A stretch of 64,000 nucleotides of DNA from the NCBI GenBank assembly GCA_014529385.2, contig CM043953.1, positions 77,676,872-77,740,871 of the forward strand. Direction: 5' to 3'. The stretch comes from Adiantum capillus-veneris. Lineage: Eukaryota; Streptophyta; Polypodiopsida; Polypodiales; Pteridaceae. Below, piece by piece: positions 56,075 to 64,000 of this stretch (positions are counted from its first letter, which is position 1; every line of letters begins with the position of its first letter). Under the pieces are notes generated by a model. The model searched no databases. It was given only the letters and a program-made list of their open reading frames with translations, and had not been told where the DNA came from. A program made the translations under genes and the position numbers.

Positions 56075-57504
56075 TTTTGCTAAGTTCTCTTGGTGATCAC
56101 TAGATATATTGGGCACTCCTAGCCATTTATAGATTGTGGAGAACCCTTTTTCTTCACATATTTTTCCTTACACTCGTATACTTATTGTGGATTTGTTCAA
56201 TTTTCTACTTTTAATGACTCTTGCTTTATCGATTCTCTGTAATGAAGGTGTGTTGCTATAAAATACTGGAAAGTGATGGAGAGAATAGCTTGAGTATCTA
56301 TCAAAACTAGCATGTGGCTTAATGCATATTTATATTAATATTTGAGCTCTATGGTCACGATTTAATTTAAATTGGTTATTCTTTGCTCTTTGGGATTAGA
56401 TCTTGCACCTATTAATCTGGGACTTTCCTTGGTTACCTTGATTCTTAACTGGTTTAGCTACCATACTCTTACACTTTGGTTGCTGGCAAAAATGATTTGT
56501 TGTGATAGTACTGGTTCTAAACTTTGTGTGTTTAAGATTGGATGCTTGCTTTCGTAGGCTTGGTACATCCGATGAGGAGCAGAAGTGTAGAGCTCGACCA
56601 TGCTAGCTTGAGCTTGGCAGTGTTGGATTGGAGTAGATCCAGTGGAGCTTAGTGCTCCCTGCGTGTGCAACCCTCCCAATCAGGAAATGGAATCCTGAGG
56701 GAGATTTTGGCATCTTTGCAAAAACTGGAGAGTGTGACAGAATCTATCAAGGTGAGCTTTTGTAGAGCTTTGTAGAGAATTTGCAGGACAATGTGTAAAA
56801 AATCTAAAATTGAGAAGCTCAATTGGGAGTCGAGGGCTTACAGGCAATAGGTAGCGTGGATTTCCTTAAATCAAGCAAGAGAAAGGGATCGATCAACAAA
56901 AGTGAGCAGTATTGGGAAGGAAGGGAGTGTTGTATTAAAAAACATATTTGATACTACCATGTAGCACTGGAAAGTGAGCAGGTCTAAAGACAGTATAATC
57001 GAAGGCATGAAGGGAGCGCTACTTAAAACAAAAACCATAGCACTAAAAGTTGAAGGCTTTTGGTGGCGAACAGTAACGTTAGCACAGAGAAGGGGAAGGG
57101 AGAGAGAGTTGAAGGAAAGAAGGAAGATTGTTCTTAGAACTATTTATAATATGTACACATTGCACAAGATCAGGTGTGCATGTGACATCGCCTCCTGCTT
57201 GAGTTGAGACTGGTCCAATCTACATCACCTCTTGATAGGTTGCGAGTAAATTTAGAAACTCATGGAAAACGAGAGAGGGCGTGTGTGCTCTTGGCGCACA
57301 TGTGCACACATAGGCATCGTGTGTGAGCATTGGCAACAAGTAAGCTTTGGAATCCCTCGGCATCACCCCAACATCCTCCGATGGCTTCGACATAGAGTGA
57401 GTGAGGGAGAGAAAGCACGTTGGCTCTCCTCCAACATGCATGCGGCATCGATGAGTCCCTCCACTTGCCATTTTCTCCCCACAATGCCCTCGTGACCTTG
57501 ACAG

Positions 57505-57589
<85 letters not shown>

Positions 57590-58099
57590 AACATCAGCTC
57601 TCAGCTTGGTCTTGACATTGGTAAGCACGCTCTCAATCGATTGCCAGATTTTTTATTTTTGGCATTCTTCTCGGCTTCAACATTGACTTGGCGATTTAGC
57701 AAGAACTTCCGTATGGTGGCAAAAGACGACATCGATGTTCTTCTTAGCTTCTACATAGCAAGAGCAAGAGAGAGTGGTTTGGCTCTCCTCCAATGTAGCC
57801 TTGTTCCCGGCTACCCTCCCACGTTCTCACGGATTTGCTCCAACGGTCAATCCCCGACATCTTGGCCTTGGCACAACAGGAGACAAATTGAGAGAGAGCA
57901 GCATTATCTCTCCTCTAGCCCGCATTCAGAGTGGCTCGACTCCGACATAGTCTCTTGGATGATGACTTTTCCTACTTTGACAACACACATCCAAGACATA
58001 TAGCTTTGATGGACCATTCCGGAGCGGATTTTCCACGAGTGAGTTTGACTCCTGGACAACGTTTACGACCACATGGATGGTTGTTCTATGTGTTTGTTT
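55661..58099. other. Gene-free sequence with microsatellites
   Basis: A diverged duplication (TGAAGGTATG(C/A)CATGGTTGATTTG at 55,665 and 55,763) lies at the left. (GA)n occupies about 56,034-56,070 and (TA)n followed by (GA)n about 57,513-57,588. Open frames overlapping these are low-complexity artefacts. I recognise no gene. Confidence 0.5.
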
Positions 58100-58779
58100 T
58101 CTGATCAATGAATTTTCCTATCTAAGAGATAGTGTGTGCCAGATTTCAACATTTTGCATGTTCCTTTCTAGTGTGGATTATGATGCACAAGTATTGTGCT
58201 CATGTATGACTATGTGGGTCATTGTAGAGAGTAGTTTCAACACGATTTTTGTGCGGTTTATGCATATGAGGATACAACGTGAGCTAGGTATAGCTTGCAA
58301 GTGGCAGAATCATAGGTTTACATGGATTTTGGATTGGTATGTATACCATATATGGTTTTGCTCTTGAGACACTTATGTCTGTTCATGTTTTATGCGGTTT
58401 TGATGAGATTTTTGAGATTCTACTCTAGATTTAGGGGAAACTATACTAAAATTTTGACAGATTCTCGCCATGCTTTATGCATATTTGCAGTTTACTCTCT
58501 AATAGTTTAGTGGTCTAGTGTGACTCCCACTTTGACCAGTGACTAAGTTTTGAGTCTCACTTTGATATGTTTTGTTAGTGTCGGACATAGATTGGTGTTC
58601 TTTTACCCACTCTTAGATTTTCATATGCTTGTTGTGGCTACAGATTACAGGCAGTCACATGCTTGACATGATATAGGTTTTTGGTCCATTGTCAGATCTT
58701 TGTAGGCACTTTTCTCGTGGGATGCGTTGTAAGCACTATGTTTGCTTACTACTTGCATATATGGTTATGTGCTTTGGCT

Positions 58780-59760
58780 TGGTTGAGCTGTTTGTCCTAG
58801 ATTGTGCTCACTTGATTTAGTGACATTATTATGCCTGCAAATTGTGGAGCCATTTTATGAATATGTGAGCATTGCTTTTGATGCAATTGATCATGGTTAT
58901 GATTGTGTAGTGGTCGAGTGATCTCCCACTTTGTTACCATTTTGGCACAGTTTATGGTTGAGACTTTGTTTTGCTTAATCATAAGGGGAGACTCTTTCAA
59001 ATTTCTCCCAAGATTTCTTGAAATAGCTTTGGTTTCTTGGCACACATATAGGAGACACGTGTGACAGCTCAGAGTCGACATTGATGACTTGTGAGAGACG
59101 TAGTCCCATAGTTGCTGAGATATGAGATGTTGGCATTGTGGTCACATAGGGCACATTAGGTGTCACAATTTTAGACGTATGAGGCAACAATGGAGATGTA
59201 TGCATGATGTAGATGATATTTTGACACAGGCTAGAACAGTGGCTTCATATGCCAACAATGATGTCACATTCACATTTAGTGTTCCTCCTACTTACATGTC
59301 TTTGAGCGGTAGCACTTCTCCTCATTGGTCGTTGGATGAGGATGTAGTTTTCCACTCACACCACATTGTGAGTGGTTCACTAGTTTCTTGAGTGGGAGCT
59401 CTGGTCGTGTGCACTTGGCTGATGGTTTGGCATTTGACATTGCTGGTGTAGGAGATGTTTGCTTGTCATTACCTAGTGGTGCATCCTATATGCTATGACA
59501 TGTGCACTATGTTCCTAAGCTGAGACAAAGTTTGATCTCAGTGAGATAGTTAGCATATTGTGAGTTTCAAATAGTGCTTAGGGAGTAGTCTTTCCAGATA
59601 CGTTGTAGATCACTAGTGATTGCCAAGGGAATCCGAATTAGCTAAATATACCCTATGCATGTATTTGAGATACGAGACAGTATCTTGGTATGCCCTATGA
59701 ATGTATTTGAGGTACAAGACAACATAGTCTTGGTTTTGTTTGTTGGCATGTGATGAGCAA
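58780..59760 (+). pseudogene. Decayed copia gag-protease-pre-integrase region (Copia-4)
   Basis: A knuckle-like MRCWHCGHIGHIRCHNF lies near 59,122. After frame breaks, GRVHLADGLAFDIAGVGDV near 59,405-59,460, then LPSGASYML and HYVPKLRQSLISV follow the pattern of copia protease C-terminus and GAG-pre-integrase (ADG...GIGDV.L...VLYVP.L..NLISV), and QIRCRSLVIAKG continues it. Many stops. It differs strongly from Copia-1 to -3, so it is an older family. Limits are approximate. Confidence 0.65.
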
Positions 59761-60650
59761 GAGACAAGGCGTGTCTCATTCGCTAGAGAGCTCTAGTATG
59801 ATCAAGAGAGAGGGCATGTAGTTGTACAAGACATGTCAACTGACTCTGTAGTGACAAAGGTAGAGCAATAGTGCTCTAATGAGACACAACAAGTGTTATT
59901 AGAGTCTTTGTACCGAGGTAGAGCAAGTCTGCTCCCTAGAGTCACATATAGAGATGACGAACATGGAGTTCTTTGATATGCTCATGATAGAGGCTCACGA
60001 GTTGATGCCAAGACACATAGTTCCACATATGTATGAGAGGGACGTAGTCATCCTAGTGCCAATGATAACACATCCATACGTGATGAGTAGTCTTGATGAT
60101 GCAATGCATGCATATAGCACTAAGGAGGCTAGTACACCCAAGTTTGCACAAATTTTGTCAACATTGGGGTTTCTCATGTATGTTGAAAAACAAAGAGCAC
60201 GTGCATGTTAGAAAATGGTATATACATGTGCTTTGTGGTTACTATCAAGGAATTGTGGAACGCGTTTTCTCCTGATTACTCCTTGGTGATGATGAAGAGT
60301 GCTTCTTATTCACAGGTTATAATCCAAAAATCTTTTTTATTTTGACTTACTAGATAGATTCAAAGTCTGGCTCTTTTGGTGCCATGGTTAAACCTGTTAA
60401 AAAATGATGCATATATGCTCTCTATGACTTGCTAGGTACCTAATTAGGTGCTCCCTTGGAACAACACAAGAAAATGTGATTTGGTTTGCCATAAAGCTTG
60501 GATATCATCACTCCACATTTTGGTTGACTATTGCTTAATCGATTGAGTTTTTGAAATGAAATAGATGATGAAATTGAGAGAATTGGTTGGATTAGTATTT
60601 TAATGGAATGAAAAGATTCTCAAGGATGTTGACTTGATGTATGTTGGTGA
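59761..60650. other. Unassigned sequence downstream of Copia-4
   Basis: An 85-codon frame at 59,954-60,211 opens MTNMEFFDMLMIEAHELMP. It has no motif I recognise and could be continued copia remnant or random. Confidence 0.35.
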
Positions 60651-60654
60651 CTAG

Positions 60655-61680
60655 CTTCACCGTGCTCTTGACTTCTTTGCTTTCTAATGACTTTTTGGCA
60701 TAGATCATATTTTCTTACTCTGGCATTCATGGTGTATCTGCACTAATAAGATTTGCATTTGGTGGTGTTCATATGAGATGATGTGATTGTGATAGGCATT
60801 TTTCATCTTGATTGGTTTGCATTACGAGTGCAATGGTTTGTAGACTAATATTTTGTGATTTATCCTTGATTTTCTAGCCATGGGAATTTGGTGGTTATTG
60901 ATAGCAAATGGCAAGAGAGTGTGGGCTACTAACTAGCTATAGATTAAGGCTTTCTTGCTCTACTTCTTGACAAATGATTACTGGGTACGTGTGGATCTCA
61001 ATTGATTTTTTCATTGTGGTAGTGATTGGATCTTTTGCCCTTGAATAAATGGACCTTGCTTAACCTTTGAGTAGCATAAAATGATTTTCGCTATCTTTTT
61101 GAAATTCAATTGAATATGGCATGGTAAAAGGTGTGGGTGGGGTGTTGCCTAAGTTCTCGGATTAATGTATGGGGTAGGTTACTCGCTGACCTTTTTACCT
61201 TACTTGCTGTGATCTTCACTACGTATCTGTAATGATTCTTGATACTATGCTTTCTAATGACTATTTAGCATAAAATTCTATATTTCATTATTTCCTACTC
61301 TGGCATTGATGGAGTATATGTTCTAGAATGGTTTGCATATGGTAGTCCCCATCTGGGATGATGTGATGGGCATTTTTGTCCTGATTAGTTTAGTTTGCAT
61401 TACAAGGGCACTGGCATGTAGACTAATATATTGTGGTTTATACTTGATTCTTTATTGCTTACGGTTTGAGATGAGATAAGGTTATGAGTACATGCTCTAA
61501 AAGGGTTTGCATATGGTAGTCCTCATCTGGGATAATGTGGTTGTGATATGCAATTTTCATCATGATTTGTTTGCATTACGATGGCATTGGCCTATAGATA
61601 TTGCATATGGTTTGAGACGAGCTAAGGGTATGAGTACATGCTCGGGTTTGAGCCGAGATAAGGGTATGGTATAAGGTAAT
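60655..61680. repeat. Degenerate tandem repeats, period about 560 bp with partial third unit
   Basis: Blocks CTTTCTAATGACT(T/A)TTTxGCATA, ACTCTGGCATT(C/G)ATGG, GGGATGATGTG and TTTGCATTAC(G/A)A.GGCA..G.(A/C)TGTAGACTAAT recur in the same order at about 60,680-60,870 and 61,245-61,440. A partial third unit lies at 61,510-61,600, and TTTGAG(A/C)CGAG(C/A)TAAGGGTATG blocks at 61,610-61,670. Divergence is large, so the array is old. No coding content. Confidence 0.65.
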
Positions 61681-63260
61681 TTCCTAACCCCTAAAAGCTC
61701 TGACAGATAAAAAACTATGGGCTTTGATTTGGTTTCTAGTGGTTGGGACTTAGTCTTCAAATTTTCCTACCTTTAGGTTGTCTTACTTACATCTAACACA
61801 TTGTATCTACTGGCGATGCTTTTGGATGAAGGCGTGGCACTCTAATGCTATTGTTATTTATTGATAAGGATCAGGTTACTATCTATTCCTCATCCTTTGT
61901 TGGATTGTTTTACCGTGACCTTAATTAGGTTGCTGACCTTGTTATTAGTCTTGTTATAGTTTTCTGTTGCGACTTTTTTCAACAGTCGGATTGATTTGTC
62001 TCTATTCTAGATTGTGAAAACCTTAACTTTAATGTGGTTTCACTACTTTGACTTGGTAGTTTTACTTTGATTTATTGATTAACACTAATATTTTATAAAA
62101 ATTCTCAAATAATTACACTTTTTCATAATGTTGGAGTATCTTTGGAACCCTATTGATTAGTAGTTGGTTGACTTGATTTTTGTTGCTAACAATGGTATTT
62201 TATTGATCTCATTTTCATAGTGGCATAGTAATTGTAAGATTCTGTCGGTGGGTGCTTCTATCCGCCTTACTTAATGTGGTTGCTTCTCTTTGTGCACTCA
62301 TAGAGGTGCTTTGGATTGAATTTTCTCTATATTTGGTTGGATTCTTGGTTTGATAGTGCTTGGGATTATGGTTGCTTCAGGTATTAAAAGGTTCTTTTAG
62401 CCTACTTTTGCATTTTACCATTGACCATCTGTGGATGACTGAGGTTGCTTGATAGATCTCTATCTTTTGCTCATATATGATTTACTACGAATAAATTCAA
62501 TGGCTTATGTTATCATTACTACCTACCTAAGTTTCCAAGAATATAAAAAGGGATTGCTTGGATATCTGTGCATTTAGCCAATTTGGTCCTAGGATCTGAC
62601 CCTCTGAAACTTGGTTATGTTAATCAATAGCTTGATCAAAACATGGTTGTAAGCTTTGACTTGTCCACATTACATGTGCTTTTGGATAGATTTATTGTTT
62701 TGGGTTGCAATATATCCTTCATCTTCCTTGAAAAATCCAATGTGATTGATGATGATACTTTAATTCCCTAGCCAATGTTTCTTAATTCTAACTAATGCAT
62801 GTGGCTTGATGCGGACCCTTAAATGATTGGGAGGATGTACTTTAATGTTAGAAGTAGAAATTAAGACTAATGAAAATGTAACATGGTTGTGACTACTTGG
62901 ATTGCTGAAGGAGTTTACGGAAGGGGCTTCCACTCAGCTAAATGAAGGTAACTTAAAGAGGCTCCCTACTTATTTGTTTACTTTTAAAATTTTCAAACTG
63001 TACCACAAGCTTCAAAGGAAAGGAAGGTATTTCTCGCTTAAGAATAGGATCACTTTTGTACTTTTATTACTTTTGCACATATAGGATTGTAGTTTGTCTA
63101 ATAATTTTAATTGTGACATAAAATAACAAATGGTAGGTTCCTCGACACTTGTTATATGTAGCCAAGTATAATAGAATCTGTTGTCTTGTGTATATGGATG
63201 CACGTGAAAATTCTATCTTTGCTTAAAAAGGTTTAACTTTGTTGTAATCCAAGCTCAAAG
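61681..63260. other. AT-rich sequence, nothing recognised
   Basis: No open frame with a recognisable domain and no repeat I could match elsewhere in the window. Confidence 0.4.
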
Positions 63261-63276
63261 ATGAGGGCGTATTTCA

Positions 63277-63356
63277 TCTTCATATGGTTTATTCCTGATG
63301 TATAGGATAACTAGAATCTTCATATGGTTTATTCTTGATGTATAGGATAACTAGAA
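63277..63356. repeat. Tandem duplication, 40-bp unit
   Basis: TCTTCATATGGTTTATTC(C/T)TGATGTATAGGATAACTAGAA occurs at 63,277-63,316 and 63,317-63,356 with one difference. Confidence 0.9.
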
Positions 63357-64000
63357 TGTGATGTCATTCTGATCATATTGTACAAAAATGAGTCGAATGC
63401 AAAATCATTGGTGAAAACTACCTTCCTAATGTCTAAAGGCGGTTATCTTTTGAACAAAATGTTCTTTTGTGTATAAGTAGTATCTTAAAAACAACAACAC
63501 ACACACACACATAGTTGTACAATTGGTTGTCATTCTTTGATATTACCTTTAATTACCTTATCAAGCCCTCTCATAAGGTTTAGGCTCTTTATGGGGCTCT
63601 CACTTGGTTCAGATCATCCTTCACATTGGACTTTAATTTGATTTGGTGATAAATTGTGTTTTTATCTTATCAAAATTGAGGTCCTGATTGATTCCCTTAG
63701 ATTAACAATGGTTCATAAAGGAACCTTAGCTTGATGTTGGTACCTAGATTTTAAACAATAGCTCTTTGTGTGAGCCAAGGCTCTCCTAGAGGATTTTTTT
63801 GAGGGTTTGCTTGGTTTTTGAATAAATGGAGGAGGTCCTCTTTGAGGGAACTATCCCCTTGTGATGGTTGTTGTCAAAAATGTTTAATATTGTTCTTTAG
63901 GCTTAATGGTGGAACTCTTACCTCACTTGGAGGCACTCATCTTAGTTGGAACCTTCCCGTTCATGGCTTAGTGGTGGTAGCCACTTGGTCTTGCTTTGCT
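63357..64000. other. Nothing recognised
   Basis: AT-rich sequence with a short (AC)n near 63,498-63,511. No gene or element identified up to the window edge. Confidence 0.4.

Noticed and set aside
57220-57686. Open frames across (TA)n(GA)n
   Set aside because: Translations are dominated by Tyr-Ile and Ser-Leu or Arg-Glu dipeptides from the microsatellite; not genes.

Overview
The window is nuclear DNA from a land plant with a large, retrotransposon-rich genome. Three things support this: a spliced MATH-USP deubiquitinase gene of the plant UBP12/UBP13 type, plant-type Ty1/copia and Ty3/gypsy elements with initiator-Met tRNA primer sites, and a Helitron terminus. Divergence of the deubiquitinase from flowering-plant proteins, and its TE-filled 6.2 kb intron, suggest a fern or other non-flowering vascular plant. 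That placement is inference only.

Region 1 (1-14,000): the only cellular gene, on the minus strand. Nineteen coding exons (13,828 down to 3,224) join in frame into 741 codons: MATH domain, USP catalytic domain with Cys and His boxes, and the start of the USP7-like C-terminal ubiquitin-like region. The last third is absent, so the gene either runs off the left edge through another large intron or is truncated. Intron 9 holds a LINE remnant, copies of an unclassified promoter-bearing repeat ('element X', also at 0.85-1.69 kb) and a tandem duplication.

Region 2 (14,000-21,500): gene-free. It holds a decayed Ty3/gypsy 3' region on the minus strand, broken by a Helitron 3' end at 18,871, a poly(A)-tailed retroposon with target-site duplication at 19,820-20,523, and microsatellites.

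Region 3 (21,500-55,600): a nested retrotransposon cluster. A chromovirus family with 1.6 kb LTRs is present as copies C (21.5-25.6 kb), A (28.1-46.6 kb) and D (51.4-54.6 kb). Copy A sits inside a minus-strand copia element (Copia-2), which sits inside another chromovirus (Gypsy-B). Copy A itself carries a complete copia element (Copia-1) in its 5' LTR and a gag-only LTR element in its reverse transcriptase gene. Target-site duplications and interrupted reading frames give the order of events: Gypsy-B, then Copia-2, then copy A, then Copia-1 and the gag-only element. All coding regions carry frameshifts, stops or deletions.

Region 4 (55,600-64,000): microsatellites, a decayed copia gag/protease region (about 58.8-59.8 kb) and degenerate tandem repeats; no cellular gene seen.

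The best candidates for something undescribed are an SR-like arginine/serine domain in the chromovirus Gag of all three copies, an Asp-Pro-Gly-Ser protease motif shared by two copies, the gag-only element with a long acidic extension, and unfolded-protein-response-like bZIP motifs repeated in element X.
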